The notes: generated by a model not told the origin, from the letters alone. A stretch of DNA of 64,000 bases from Micromonospora saelicesensis (GCF_900091575.1 NZ_FMCR01000008.1:1-64000); one strand, 5' to 3'. Positions 1 to 8,689 are shown, counted from the stretch's first letter. Translations and numbers: made by a program.

Positions 1-665
1 GACTGGCCGGCGGTGCCGACCTCGTGGTGTGAGCGTTCGACGTTGAAGCCGGTGTCGACGAGGCGGCGCACGATCGAGTCACGCAGGTCGGCGTAGTGGT
101 CGACCGGCGGGACGGGGAAGTAGCCGCCCTTGTACGCGGTCTTGTAGCCGCGGTTGCCGCCGGGCTCTTCGCGGCCGGTGTTCCAGGCGCCCTCGATCGA
201 GTCGATGTAGTAGAACGACTGGTGCGCCGAGGTTTCGTGGCGGATCGAGTCGAAGATGTAGAACTCCGCCTCGGCGCCGAAGTAGGCGGTGTCGGCGATG
301 CCGCTGGCGGCGAGGTACGCCTCGGCCTTCTTCGCCACGTTGCGCGGGTCGCGGCTGTAGGCCTCGCGGGTGAACGGGTCGTGGATGAAGAAGTTCAGCG
401 CGAGCGTCTTCTGCGCGCGGAACGGGTCGATGAACGCGGTGGCGACATCCGGGAGCAGGAGCATGTCCGACTCGTGGATCGCCTGGAAACCGCGGATCGA
501 CGAACCGTCGAACGCGAGGCCGTCGGTGAAGAGGTCGTCGTTGACGGACTCGACCGGCAGATTGAAGTGCTGCATCACGCCGGGCAGGTCACAGAAACGA
601 ACGTCGACGAACTTCACGTCCTCGTTCTTGAGGTATCGCAGCAGTTCCTCGGGATTGGCGAACAC
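1..665 (-). CDS. glnA: Glutamine synthetase type I, N-terminal part (truncated by window edge)
   Basis: ATP-dependent ligation of ammonia to glutamate in the cytoplasm, the main nitrogen assimilation enzyme. The 221 residues present start MFANPEELLRYLKNEDVKF. They include the beta-grasp segment FDGSSIRGF and the catalytic-domain entry FGAEAEFYIFD, both typical of the GSI family (about 474 residues in full). The C-terminal half lies beyond position 1. I chose the GTG at 665 because its second codon gives the family's M-F start and a strong AGGAGG (670-675) lies only 4 nt upstream. An ATG four bases further upstream is out of frame. A near-consensus GlnR box lies about 60-100 bp upstream, so nitrogen control is expected. 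Confidence 0.97.
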   Translation of the reverse strand, partial: MFANPEELLRYLKNEDVKFVDVRFCDLPGVMQHFNLPVESVNDDLFTDGLAFDGSSIRGFQAIHESDMLLLPDVATAFIDPFRAQKTLALNFFIHDPFTREAYSRDPRNVAKKAEAYLAASGIADTAYFGAEAEFYIFDSIRHETSAHQSFYYIDSIEGAWNTGREEPGGNRGYKTAYKGGYFPVPPVDHYADLRDSIVRRLVDTGFNVERSHHEVGTAGQ

Positions 666-723
666 ACATCCTCCTGGCACGTCCACGGGGTGGCTAGGCT
701 TCTGGCGACGCTAGGGCCGGGGG

Positions 724-761
724 GTTGCCCGGCCGTGTCTCCGTTGTTTCTGCCGTGTTAC
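724..761 (-). promoter_or_regulatory. GlnR-type operator upstream of glnA
   Basis: Read on the minus strand the sequence is GTAAC-n6-GAAAC-n6-GACAC-n6-GCAAC, four half-sites with exact 6-nt spacers. The published actinomycete GlnR consensus is gTnAc-n6-GaAAc repeated twice; the first pair here matches fully and the second pair is degenerate. It ends 59 bp before the glnA start, a normal position for a nitrogen-responsive activator site. Confidence 0.82.
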
Positions 762-928
762 GTCCCTCGCGGAGCGTCAGCGACGCCCCGTTCCACGCCT
801 CCGGCCCGCCAGGAACGCCGTACCGACTGTGCCAGTGTAATGACATCTGATCGCTTTAGCCTGAATCGGCACACAGCGGCGGCGGCACCCGGCAAGCCCT
901 CATCCCGGCGCGGATACCCTTGACCGCT

Positions 929-1327
929 GTGACCAATCCGCACCTACCGGCAGCGCCGGCCACCGACCCCACCTTCACCGCGCCGAGCCTCGGTCGGCGG
1001 TTCGGGGCGCTGATCATCGACTGGGTGCTCTGCCTGCTGGTGTCCAACATCTTCGCCGACCCGGTACGCGACGGCTGGGCCCCGGTGCTGGTGCTTGTCC
1101 TGATGTACGGCATCTTCCTCGGCCTGTTCGCCCAGACGCCGGGCATGTACATCACCAAGATCCGTTGCGTGAACTGGCACGACGGTGGCCGGATCGGCGT
1201 GCTCCGGGGGCTGATCCGTGGACTGCTGCTGGCCCTCGTCGTCCCCGCGCTGATCATGGACGAGCACCGGCGCGGCCTGCACGACCGGATCGCCGGATCG
1301 GTCATCGTCGACGCCCCCCGCGGCTGA
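929..1327 (+). CDS. RDD family membrane protein
   Basis: A small integral membrane protein of the RDD family, role unknown. The N-terminal tail is followed by a hydrophobic helix (FGALIIDWVLCLLVSNIF), a second hydrophobic helix (VLVLVLMYGIFLGLF), the family stretch QTPGMYITKIRCVN, and a third hydrophobic segment ending in ALIMDEHRRGLHDRIAGS, where the RDD signature D/H-R-x-L-H-D-R is visible. I prefer the GTG at 929 (132 aa). A TTG three codons upstream (920) is in frame and possible. It is divergent from glnA, and a GATACC at 913-918 could be its -10 box. A gene of this family next to glnA and a DUF4191 gene is a conserved actinobacterial arrangement. Confidence 0.85.
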   Translation: MTNPHLPAAPATDPTFTAPSLGRRFGALIIDWVLCLLVSNIFADPVRDGWAPVLVLVLMYGIFLGLFAQTPGMYITKIRCVNWHDGGRIGVLRGLIRGLLLALVVPALIMDEHRRGLHDRIAGSVIVDAPRG

Positions 1328-1369
1328 CCAACCCTGCCAAGGCCGGTCCGGGGCCGCGCGAACCGCAAG

Positions 1370-1440
1370 ATCGCACTCGATCCAGGATGTAGTGGCATCC
1401 GCCGCGTGCGAGGCCACTACATCCAGGATCGAGCACGATC
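1370..1440. repeat. Long GATC-bounded palindrome (element E1)
   Basis: Imperfect inverted repeat between the convergent RDD and DUF4191 genes. Arms GGATGTAGTGGC (1385-1396) and its complement (1413-1424) are perfect, and pairing continues outward through TCGATCC with one central mismatch to terminal GATCG/CGATC. The left flank also carries GCAAGATCG, seen again in elements near 46.4 and 52.9 kb. It is separate from the terminator at 1504-1542. Confidence 0.75.
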
Positions 1441-1503
1441 ATGGCGAGGGCGAGGGCGGCCGGAGGCGGGCGGCGCGTCAGGCGGGTGCACAAGAGGGTG
1501 TAC

Positions 1504-1542
1504 GCGAAGGAGCCGGACCCGTGCGGGTCCGGCTCCTTTACG
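1504..1542. terminator. Bidirectional hairpin terminator
   Basis: Stem AAGGAGCCGGACCC (1507-1520) pairs with GGGTCCGGCTCCTT (1525-1538) around a 4-nt loop. It lies just past the stop of the DUF4191 gene and faces the RDD gene, so it can end both transcripts. Confidence 0.8.
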
Positions 1543-1557
1543 CGTACACCTGAGGGG

Positions 1558-2244
1558 TCAGCGGCCCCGCGACTGGCGGAAGGCGCCTGGCGGCCGCATG
1601 TTCTTCGGGATCGCGCCCTTGGGCATCTGTGGCCGGGCGGTGAGCGCCTTGAGTCGCTTGTCCAGCGAGTTGACGTCCTTGCCGGAGAGGGCGCGGGGCA
1701 GGCGCAGCAGCGTCGTCCGCAGCTTGCGGATCGGCAGTTCGCCCTCCTCCTGCCCGATCACGTAGTCGTGCAGGGGAGCGGAGCCGATCACCTTGGACAG
1801 CCGCCGCTTCTCCTGGCCGAGCAGGCCGCGCACCCGCTGCGGGTTGCCCTCGGCCAACAGGATCACGCCCGGGCGGCCGATCACCAGGTGGACCATGTCC
1901 ATCTGGGTGGTCGAGCTGACCGCCGGGGTCACCCGCCAGTCGCCGCGCATGTTCTCCATGATCTGCGCCGCCGCGCCGGGTTGCCCCTCGGCGGCGTTCA
2001 TCATCGCCTTGTTGGACCGCAGGTTGAGCACGATCAGCACCGCGAGCAGGACGAACAGGATGCCGATCGGGAGCCAGATCCAGCTCCAGAGGATGACCGC
2101 GACCACGGTGAGCGCGAGCGGGATGAGCACCGCTGCGGCGACCAGCGGCGCGAACCACCGGTCCTGCTTGGCGGTGAACTGGAACACCATCCCGATCTGC
2201 TTCAGCCGCTGGCCGAACGAGACCTTCTCCTGGGGCTTTGCCAT
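1558..2244 (-). CDS. DUF4191 domain membrane protein
   Basis: A 228-residue conserved actinobacterial protein of unknown function. After a short cytoplasmic lead (MAKPQEKVSFGQRLKQIGMV) come two adjacent transmembrane helices (roughly residues 30-75), then a soluble C-terminal domain with the recognisable stretches TQMDMVHLVIGRPGVILLAEG and LRTTLLRLPRALSG. Length and layout match DUF4191. ATG 2244 was chosen because a -10 box (TAGACT, 2252-2257) lies exactly 7 nt upstream, making the ATG the likely transcription start, and no ribosome binding site is visible. The gene's position between the RDD gene and lipA is conserved in actinobacteria. Confidence 0.9.
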   Translation of the reverse strand: MAKPQEKVSFGQRLKQIGMVFQFTAKQDRWFAPLVAAAVLIPLALTVVAVILWSWIWLPIGILFVLLAVLIVLNLRSNKAMMNAAEGQPGAAAQIMENMRGDWRVTPAVSSTTQMDMVHLVIGRPGVILLAEGNPQRVRGLLGQEKRRLSKVIGSAPLHDYVIGQEEGELPIRKLRTTLLRLPRALSGKDVNSLDKRLKALTARPQMPKGAIPKNMRPPGAFRQSRGR

Positions 2245-2251
2245 GCCGCAG

Positions 2252-2257
2252 AGTCTA
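2252..2257 (-). promoter_or_regulatory. -10 box, predicted leaderless start of the DUF4191 gene
   Basis: TAGACT on the minus strand followed by 7 nt and the ATG. The spacing would place +1 at the start codon. Confidence 0.55.
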
Positions 2258-2451
2258 GTGGTCGCCGCCGGCCCGGTTGATCCGCGTCCGGGTGCTGGGG
2301 CAGCTGAGTACCTTACGTCGCCGTACGCGCCCGGAGCGGCCGGGTAAGGAGGCTGTGGGCGGGGAAGATGAGGCACCATGCCCATGCCCGGGTGGGGCCT
2401 TCGCGCGAAGAGTCGTCAGCAGAAGACGACGACCCCACGAAGGAGCCCGAC

Positions 2452-2622
2452 ATGTTCGGCAACGACGCAGATTTCCTGCTCACCCTGCACCGTACCCACG
2501 CCGCCGAGCTGCGCGCCGACGCGGCCGCGGACCGGCTGGCCCGGTCGCTGTCCCGGCCGGTGAGCCGCGGGTGGTTGGGCCGGCGCAGGCAGGCCGGTCG
2601 CACCGGCGACGCCCGCCGGTGA
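2452..2622 (+). CDS. Small 56-residue hypothetical protein
   Basis: Not assigned to a family. A good ribosome binding site (AAGGAG, about 6 nt before ATG) and actinomycete codon use support it. The peptide begins MFGNDADFLLTLHRTHAAEL. It continues through an Ala/Arg-rich predicted helix (RADAAADRLARSLSRPVS) and ends in a basic tail rich in Arg and Gly. It has no signal peptide or membrane segment. It lies in the same direction as, and about 190 bp before, the LAL regulator and may share its transcript. The short length leaves some doubt. Confidence 0.6.
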   Translation: MFGNDADFLLTLHRTHAAELRADAAADRLARSLSRPVSRGWLGRRRQAGRTGDARR

Positions 2623-2628
2623 CCGCGC

Positions 2629-2740
2629 CCAGCGCGGCTGCCACATCCACCACGGCCGCCGCGTCCACCGCGCTCAGCGCGGCTGCCACGTCCACGGCGC
2701 CCAGCGCGGCCGCCACGTCCACCGCACCGGTCGGGCTGGC
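2629..2740 (+). repeat. GC-rich tandem direct repeats before the LAL regulator
   Basis: Three to four imperfect 24-27-nt copies built on CAGCGCGGCTGCCACGTCCA fill the space between the 56-residue gene and the LAL regulator. In the regulator's frame they would encode repeated SAAATST-like peptides, but no good start lies before them, so I treat them as non-coding. Confidence 0.6.
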
Positions 2741-2813
2741 TGCTCGACCCGATCCGACCCCGCCGCCCGGCCGCCGGCCGATCGGCGGGGCCGGCGGGGC
2801 GGGCCGCCATGGC

Positions 2814-5720
2814 ATGCTCGAACACGTGACCGTACGCGCCGCCAGCTCCGTCCTCGTCGGGCGCCACCGCGAAACCGTGGCGCTGCGAGACGCGCTGGGC
2901 CGGGCGCGGGCCGGGGAGCCGACCACCGTGCTGGTCGGCGGCGAGGCGGGTGTGGGTAAGACCCGGCTGCTGGAGGAGTTCGCCGGCTGGGCCACCGACG
3001 GCGCGGCGCGGGTGCTCGTCGGCCAGTGCCTGGAGCTGGGCGAGGCGGGTCTGCCGTTCGCGCCGTTCGCCGCCGCGTTGCGGGCGGTGCTCCGCGCCGA
3101 CGGCCCCGAGGTCTTCGCTGGCTACGAGGCGGAGTTCGCCCCGCTCCTGCCGGAGCTGGGCCGCGCCTCCGCGGCGCTGACCACCCCGCGTGCCGTCCCG
3201 CTCAGCGACGCCCCGCGCGGCTACCTGTTCGACCTGGTCGCCGAGCTGTTCCAGCGGCTGGCCGATGCTCGCCCGCTCGTCCTGATCATCGAGGACCTGC
3301 ACTGGGCCGACCGTTCCACCCGCGACCTGATCGGCTTCCTCGTCCGGGCGGCGAGGCCGGGCCGGCTCCTGCTGGTCTGCACCTACCGCACTGACGAGTT
3401 GCAGCGCGGGCACCCGCTGCGCCCGTTCCTCGCCGAGCTGGACCGGGCCCGGGGTGTGGAGCGGATCGAGCTGGCTCGCCTGGACCGCGACGGCACCGCC
3501 GCGATCCTCGCCGACCTGCTCGGCGCCGAGCCGCTCGCCCGCGCCGTCGACGACGTCCACGACCGCACCCAGGGCAACCCCTTCTTCATCGAGGAGTTGG
3601 CCGTCGCCGGTGACCCGATCGGCTGCGCGGCGCTCCCCGAGACGCTGCGTGACCTGCTGCTGGCCCGGGTGGACCGGCTCCCCGAGCCGGCTCAGCGGGT
3701 GTTGCGGATCGCGGCCGCCGGCGGCACCCGCTTCGCCCATGACCTGCTCGCCGAGGTCGCCGGGCTGCCCGAGACCGAGCTGGAGGACGCGTTACGCGCC
3801 GCAGTCGCCGCCCAGTTGGTGGTGGCCGACCGGGACGGTGACTACGAGTTCCGACACGCGCTGGTCCGCGAGGCCGTACACGACGAGTTGCTGCCCGGTG
3901 AGCACGCCCGGCTGCACGCCCGCTTCGCCGCCGCCATCGAGGCCCAGCCGCATCTGGTCGCCGCCGGCCGCGCCCCGGCTGAGATCGCCCACCACTGGCA
4001 CGCCGCCCACGACCACCCGCGCGCCCTCGTCGCCGCACGAGCCGCCGCGTGCGCCGCCGCCGACCGGTACGCGTACGCCGAGCAGCGCCGACTGCTGGAG
4101 CGGGCACTGGAGTTGTGGGAGCTGGTGCCGGATGCCGCCGACCTGCTCGGCATGGACCACCTGGCGTTGCTGGAGCAGACCCTGGACGCCGCGGTGACCG
4201 CCGGTGACTTCAGTCGGGCCATCACGCTGACCCGGGCCGGGCTGGCCGAGGTGGACGTCGACGCCGCGCCGCTGCGCGCCGCCCGCCTGCTGGACCAGCG
4301 TGGTCGACTGATGGCCCTGCTCGGCAAGAGCGACGGCAGCCGCGAGCTGGATGAGGCGTACCGGCTGGCGGCCGGTGGCCCGCCCGGCGCGGAGCGGGTC
4401 CGGCTGCTCGCCGACATCGCCACCCACCTGGTCAAGATCGACCCGCAGAAGGCGGCCCGGGTGGCAGCCGAGGCCGCCGCCGACGCCGAGGCGCTCGGTG
4501 AACACGTGGCGCTGCTGTCCACGCGGATCGCGCTGCTCTGTCACGGCGAGCGGGACCTGACCGGCGGGCTGGCCGAGCTGGGCCAGGCGGCCGCCGCCGC
4601 CCGTGCGGCGGGGGACGCGCCGACCCTGGTGCTCGCCATGGTGTTCGAGTCGGACATGCTCTGCGAGTTGGGCCGCTACGCCGAGTCCGCGCAGGCCGCC
4701 GAGGCCGGTGTGGCCGAGGCGCGACGGGTGGGGATCAGCCGCTCCACCGGGGCGTACCTGCTCTCCAACCGGGCCGAGGCGCTCATCGCGCTGGGCCGGT
4801 GGGACGAGGCCGAGGCGGTCTGCGCGGAGGCCGCCCGGATCGACCTGTCCGGTGTCACCGGTCTGCACTGGCTCCAGTTGGGCGCCGGGCTGCGGCTGGC
4901 CCGCGCCCATCCGGGCGCCGACGAGCTGGTCGACCGGGCGCTCACCTTCCTCAACCGGCCGTACCTGTGGCCGAACCACCGCCTGCCCCTGCACGAGCTG
5001 GCGATCGAGGCGGCGCTGGCCGCGGACGACAAGGTCGAGGCGGTACGGGCGGCCCGCGTCGCGGTGGCCGACGAGAGCCTGCCGCTGCTGCCCCGGGAGG
5101 GTTGGCCGGTGCTCAGCGCCGCCGCGCGTACCGCGGCCCGGGTGGGTGACCGGGAGTTGGCGGGCGCGGTGGCGGCGCTCGCCACCGACCTGCCGGCGCG
5201 GCACCCGGCGGCCCGTGGGCACGCCGCGCAGGTCACCGCGCTGCTCGCGGTCGGCGACCAGGCGCTGCCGGCGTGGCGTGCGGCGGTCGACGCGTGGCGG
5301 GCCGACGGGCAGCCCTACCCGTTGGGCAGGGCGCTGCTGGCGCTGGCCGAGGCGACCGCCGCAGCCGGGGAACGCGACGAGACGGCGGCGGCGGTCACCG
5401 AGGCCACCGAGATCGGCCGGCGGCTGGGTGCGACCCCGCTGGTCGAGGCGGCCGCCACCCTGGCGCGGCGGGTCGGCCTGCGCGGTGCCGGGGGCGGGGC
5501 CGGCGCGGACCTGCTGACCGCCCGGGAGCGGGAGGTGCTGCGCCTGGTCGCGGAGGGGCACAGCAACAGCCGGATCGCCGAGCGGTTGTTCATCTCACCG
5601 AAGACGGCAAGCGTGCACGTCTCCCGGATCATCGCGAAGCTGGGTGTGACCAACCGGGTGGAGGCCGCCGCCCTGGCCCACCGCCTCGGCCTGCTCACCG
5701 AGGCCCCCGCGACGCGCTGA
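2814..5720 (+). CDS. LAL-type LuxR family transcriptional regulator with AAA ATPase domain
   Basis: A large ATP-binding regulator (968 aa), the usual length for the LAL (MalT-like) family. Residues 42-50 are a Walker A motif (GGEAGVGKT). A Walker B-type segment follows (PLVLIIEDLHWAD), then TYRTDEL and FIEELAV sensor-like stretches. A long helical, TPR-like middle region comes next. The last ~65 residues are a LuxR HTH: LTAREREVLRLVAEGHSNSR, then AERLFISPKTASVHVSRI. It probably acts as an ATP-driven activator whose inducer is unknown. ATG 2814 is the first start close to the conserved VGR-x-x-E opening; GTG 2826 is an alternative. The convergent neighbour is the glycosyltransferase-like gene; its true target is not evident. 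Confidence 0.92.
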   Translation: MLEHVTVRAASSVLVGRHRETVALRDALGRARAGEPTTVLVGGEAGVGKTRLLEEFAGWATDGAARVLVGQCLELGEAGLPFAPFAAALRAVLRADGPEVFAGYEAEFAPLLPELGRASAALTTPRAVPLSDAPRGYLFDLVAELFQRLADARPLVLIIEDLHWADRSTRDLIGFLVRAARPGRLLLVCTYRTDELQRGHPLRPFLAELDRARGVERIELARLDRDGTAAILADLLGAEPLARAVDDVHDRTQGNPFFIEELAVAGDPIGCAALPETLRDLLLARVDRLPEPAQRVLRIAAAGGTRFAHDLLAEVAGLPETELEDALRAAVAAQLVVADRDGDYEFRHALVREAVHDELLPGEHARLHARFAAAIEAQPHLVAAGRAPAEIAHHWHAAHDHPRALVAARAAACAAADRYAYAEQRRLLERALELWELVPDAADLLGMDHLALLEQTLDAAVTAGDFSRAITLTRAGLAEVDVDAAPLRAARLLDQRGRLMALLGKSDGSRELDEAYRLAAGGPPGAERVRLLADIATHLVKIDPQKAARVAAEAAADAEALGEHVALLSTRIALLCHGERDLTGGLAELGQAAAAARAAGDAPTLVLAMVFESDMLCELGRYAESAQAAEAGVAEARRVGISRSTGAYLLSNRAEALIALGRWDEAEAVCAEAARIDLSGVTGLHWLQLGAGLRLARAHPGADELVDRALTFLNRPYLWPNHRLPLHELAIEAALAADDKVEAVRAARVAVADESLPLLPREGWPVLSAAARTAARVGDRELAGAVAALATDLPARHPAARGHAAQVTALLAVGDQALPAWRAAVDAWRADGQPYPLGRALLALAEATAAAGERDETAAAVTEATEIGRRLGATPLVEAAATLARRVGLRGAGGGAGADLLTAREREVLRLVAEGHSNSRIAERLFISPKTASVHVSRIIAKLGVTNRVEAAALAHRLGLLTEAPATR

Positions 5721-5772
5721 CGCGCGCACCGAAGCTCCCGCGCTGACGCGCACCGAGACCGTCGCGCTGACG
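5713..5772 (+). repeat. Three spaced copies of CGCGCTGACG
   Basis: The decamer occurs at 5713, 5739 and 5763 in the 65-bp gap between two convergent genes. It looks like a decayed 24-26-bp tandem repeat starting inside the last codons of the LAL gene. No clear terminator hairpin was found here. Confidence 0.5.
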
Positions 5773-5785
5773 TGGACCGCCGGGG

Positions 5786-7498
5786 TCAGCGCGGCAGGTA
5801 GATGCGCCAGCCCTCGATGGTGACCAGGTCGAGGCTGCCCGGCGCGACTCGCTGCCGCTCGTCGAGCACCTCCGCCAGCGGCGAGCCGGCCGGCGCGACC
5901 CAGGCCGGTGCCGCCGCGCTGTCCACCTCCCGTCGGTACGCGGGGTAGCGGTCGAAACCGGGGCGCAGTGTGTCGTCGACGACCGCGCAGACCACCTGCT
6001 CCGCGCTGGCGAAGGTGAGCCGGTTGCAGGTCCAGTAGCCGGCGCGCACGTGCCGTACGCCCAGTTGTTGCAGGGTGCCCACCAGCTCGGTGTGCCGGGC
6101 CTCGGCGGCCTGGGTCGCCGGGACGGTCTCCGCTGCCCGCCAGGTGGCGTGGGCGGCGGTGCCCAGCGTGGCGGCGAGCAACACCACAGCGACCGACCGG
6201 GCCAGCGTCGACCCGACACCGCGCCGGCCGATCGCCGCCGGGCGCAGCCCGTGCCGCGCCACCGTCCACACCGGCCAGAGCAGCGCCGGCAGGGAGATGA
6301 GCAGGCAGGACAGGTAGCGGGAACTCTCCACGGGGGTGAGCCCGGCGGAACTGCTCACTGTGTACGCGCCGAGGGTGGCCACCGCGGCCAGCACGAGCGC
6401 CAGCCGTGCCGCCGCCGCCACCCGAGGCGACACCGCGTCGGGGCCGACAGCGGCAGGGCCAGCAGGGCCGGGGATGCGCAGGGCCCGCCAGGCGGTGGCG
6501 GCGCCGATGGCCAGCAGCAGCGGCAGGGCGAGCGCCCACCACAGTTGCCAGGTGGCGCACTGGCCGGGAGCGCAGAAGCCCATGCCCAGTCCGGGGCCGA
6601 GGACCAGGCCGCCGTGCAGCCGGTCCGGCCAGCCCGCGCTGGCGTTGGCACCGCTGGCCGCGAGCACGGCGTGCAGCGGGTTGCGCCCGGTCAGCAGGCT
6701 GTGCAGCAGCAGTGGGGCCGCCCCCAGCGCGGCCGCCGCCCCGAGCAGCGCCCCGGCGGCACCCCACAGCTCCCGGCGGCAGAACACGACGAGGACCGCG
6801 CCGGTCGCCGCGACGTACGGCAGCACGAGCGGGTCGACCCAGAGCATCAGCCCGGCCAGGAACCCCCACGCGCCCCAGCGCGCCAGCCGCCGGCCGGGTC
6901 GCGCGGCGTCGGCCGTCCGCCCGCCGGGTCGCCCGGCATCGGCCGATCGCCGCCCCGGTCGACCGGTGGCGAGATCCACGGCGAGCAGGGCCAGCGCTGC
7001 CCCGGCCGCGTTCATCTCGGGGTAGCCGCCGCCGGCGATCAGCTGGTTTTTGACGATCCGGTCGGAACCGAGGGCCAGCAGCGTCACCACCAGCAGCCCG
7101 AACCACCGGTCCCCGGTCAGCCGCAGCGTCAACCGCCAGGCCAGCAGCAGGAACAGCGCGTACAGGGCCAGCGTGGGCAACCGCAGCCCGAGCAGCGACG
7201 GCCCACCGGCGAGGGCGAACACCGGCGCGGCCAGGTACGCCTCCAGCGTGCCCATGTACTGCTGGCCGTAGAACCAGACCGGGAAGCCCTCACCCCGGGC
7301 GATGTGCAGCGCGGCCAGCCCCATGGTGGCCTCGTCGCTGTTCGTCGGCGGGGCGGCGTGCAGCAGCAGCCAGAGCCGGTAACCCACCCCGGCGAGCACT
7401 GCCAACCCGGTGAGCCAACCGACCAGGCCGGGCCGTGCGCCGGGTCGCGGGCGGGGCGAGTCGGCGCCGCGCGGCTGCTCGCGTACGCCGACGGTCAT
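5786..7498 (-). CDS. Polytopic membrane protein, probable GT-C type glycosyltransferase
   Basis: About 570 residues with around ten or more hydrophobic helices. After the first helix an extracytoplasmic loop contains PPTNSDEATMGL, an acidic pair in the position of the catalytic Asp/Asp-Glu of GT-C polyprenyl-linked sugar transferases (ArnT/PMT-like). Later come FYGQQYMGTLEAYLAA, typical of this superfamily, and a soluble C-terminal domain. A cytoplasmic loop near residue 175 holds degenerate repeats (RPGRRSADAG, RPGGRTADAA, RPGRR), mirrored in the DNA around 6890-6970. I chose ATG 7498 over the adjoining GTG 7501 because CATGAT (7505-7510) sits 6 nt upstream. The sugar donor and acceptor cannot be read from the sequence. 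Confidence 0.75.
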   Translation of the reverse strand: MTVGVREQPRGADSPRPRPGARPGLVGWLTGLAVLAGVGYRLWLLLHAAPPTNSDEATMGLAALHIARGEGFPVWFYGQQYMGTLEAYLAAPVFALAGGPSLLGLRLPTLALYALFLLLAWRLTLRLTGDRWFGLLVVTLLALGSDRIVKNQLIAGGGYPEMNAAGAALALLAVDLATGRPGRRSADAGRPGGRTADAARPGRRLARWGAWGFLAGLMLWVDPLVLPYVAATGAVLVVFCRRELWGAAGALLGAAAALGAAPLLLHSLLTGRNPLHAVLAASGANASAGWPDRLHGGLVLGPGLGMGFCAPGQCATWQLWWALALPLLLAIGAATAWRALRIPGPAGPAAVGPDAVSPRVAAAARLALVLAAVATLGAYTVSSSAGLTPVESSRYLSCLLISLPALLWPVWTVARHGLRPAAIGRRGVGSTLARSVAVVLLAATLGTAAHATWRAAETVPATQAAEARHTELVGTLQQLGVRHVRAGYWTCNRLTFASAEQVVCAVVDDTLRPGFDRYPAYRREVDSAAAPAWVAPAGSPLAEVLDERQRVAPGSLDLVTIEGWRIYLPR

Positions 7499-7551
7499 CA
7501 CAGGATCATGACACCCGGACGCCGAACGGCAGTGCGGCGCTGCCGGCGGAG

Positions 7552-8547
7552 TCAGCTGGCGGTGGCGACCGAGGCGGCGGCGCGGGCGTCGATGGCCTGC
7601 TTGTAGAGCCGGCCGGCCCGGTACGACGAACGCACCAGCGGCCCGCTCATCACCCCGGCGAAGCCGATCTCCTCGGCTTCCTCGCGCAGCTCCACGAACT
7701 CCTCCGGCTTGACCCAGCGGGTCACCGGGTGGTGCCGGGGCGAGGGGCGCAGGTACTGGGTGATGGTGATCAGCTCGCAGCCGGCCTCGTGCAGGTCGCG
7801 CAGCGCCTGCGAGACCTCGGCCCGCTCCTCGCCCATGCCCAGGATGAGGTTGCTCTTGGTGACCAGGCCGTCGGCGCGGGCCTGCCGGATCACGTCCAGC
7901 GAGCGGTCGTAGCGGAACGCCGGCCGGATGCGCTTGAAGATGCGCGGCACGGTCTCCACGTTGTGGGCCAGCACCTCGGGGCGGGAGCTGAAGACCTCGG
8001 CCAACTGCTCGGGGACGGCGTTGAAGTCCGGGATCAGCAGCTCGACGCCGCAGCCGGGCTGCAGGGCGTGGATCTGTCGGACGGTCTCGGCGTACAGCCA
8101 GGCGCCGCCGTCGGGCAGGTCGTCACGGGCGACACCGGTGATGGTGGCGTAACGCAGCCCCATCGAGACCACCGACTCGGCGACGCGACGCGGCTCGTCG
8201 GCGTCGAACTCGGCCGGCTTGCCGGTGTCGATCTGGCAGAAGTCGCAGCGCCGGGTGCACTGGTCACCACCGATGAGGAAGGTGGCCTCCCGGTCTTCCC
8301 AACACTCGTAGATGTTGGGGCAGCCGGCCTCCTGGCAGACGGTGTGCAGCCCTTCGCGCGAGACGAGCCCGCGCAGCTGGGTGTACTCCGGGCCCATCTT
8401 GGCCTTGACCTTGATCCATGGCGGTTTGCGCTCGATCGGCGTCTCGGCGTTACGCGCCTCGATCCGCAGCAGGCGCCGCCCCTCGGGGGCCGCCGTTGCG
8501 GTGCGCGCTGCCTGGCCGGTCGTCGGCGCGGAGTGCTCGATCGTCAC
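7552..8547 (-). CDS. lipA: Lipoyl synthase
   Basis: Radical-SAM enzyme that inserts two sulfur atoms into protein-bound octanoyl groups to give lipoyl cofactor. Both cluster motifs are present: the auxiliary-cluster cysteines C71, C76 and C82 (CQEAGCPNIYEC) and the radical-SAM CxxxCxxC at C97, C101 and C104. The C-terminal RSSYRAG segment typical of LipA is also there. Its 331 residues are normal. Its substrates here would be SucB (25.3 kb) and the H-protein partner of GcvT. The GTG start at 8547 has no ribosome binding site but a TAGGCT -10 box 7 nt upstream, so translation is probably leaderless. lipB, usually adjacent, lies 3.5 kb upstream beyond inserted genes. Confidence 0.97.
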   Translation of the reverse strand: MTIEHSAPTTGQAARTATAAPEGRRLLRIEARNAETPIERKPPWIKVKAKMGPEYTQLRGLVSREGLHTVCQEAGCPNIYECWEDREATFLIGGDQCTRRCDFCQIDTGKPAEFDADEPRRVAESVVSMGLRYATITGVARDDLPDGGAWLYAETVRQIHALQPGCGVELLIPDFNAVPEQLAEVFSSRPEVLAHNVETVPRIFKRIRPAFRYDRSLDVIRQARADGLVTKSNLILGMGEERAEVSQALRDLHEAGCELITITQYLRPSPRHHPVTRWVKPEEFVELREEAEEIGFAGVMSGPLVRSSYRAGRLYKQAIDARAAASVATAS

Positions 8548-8554
8548 GAAAATG

Positions 8555-8560
8555 AGCCTA
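8555..8560 (-). promoter_or_regulatory. -10 box, predicted leaderless lipA promoter
   Basis: TAGGCT on the minus strand, then 7 nt, then GTG. The same hexamer and spacing precede lipB, which suggests matched leaderless expression of the two lipoylation genes. Confidence 0.6.
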
Positions 8561-8689
8561 CGCCGGACGGCAGGTGTCTATGTGCGTCAGGCGACCGGCG
8601 TCACGCCCCGAACGTTGTGACGCCGGACACCGGGGTGTCGAAAATGTGCGTCACACGAGCGGGATTCGGGTGCTACGGTCTCCGCCAAC

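Noticed and set aside
2277..2813. Longer LAL regulator reading upstream through the direct repeats
   Set aside because: The open frame exists but covers the 56-residue gene and the tandem repeats, lacks a credible start with a ribosome binding site, and the family begins near the chosen ATG.
2313..3740. Long open frames antisense to real genes (also at 3792-5561, 14118-15869, 22775-24343 and others)
   Set aside because: At this GC content the complementary frames of real genes stay open. These translations are Arg/Gly/Pro-rich without domains, and the sense genes are unambiguous.
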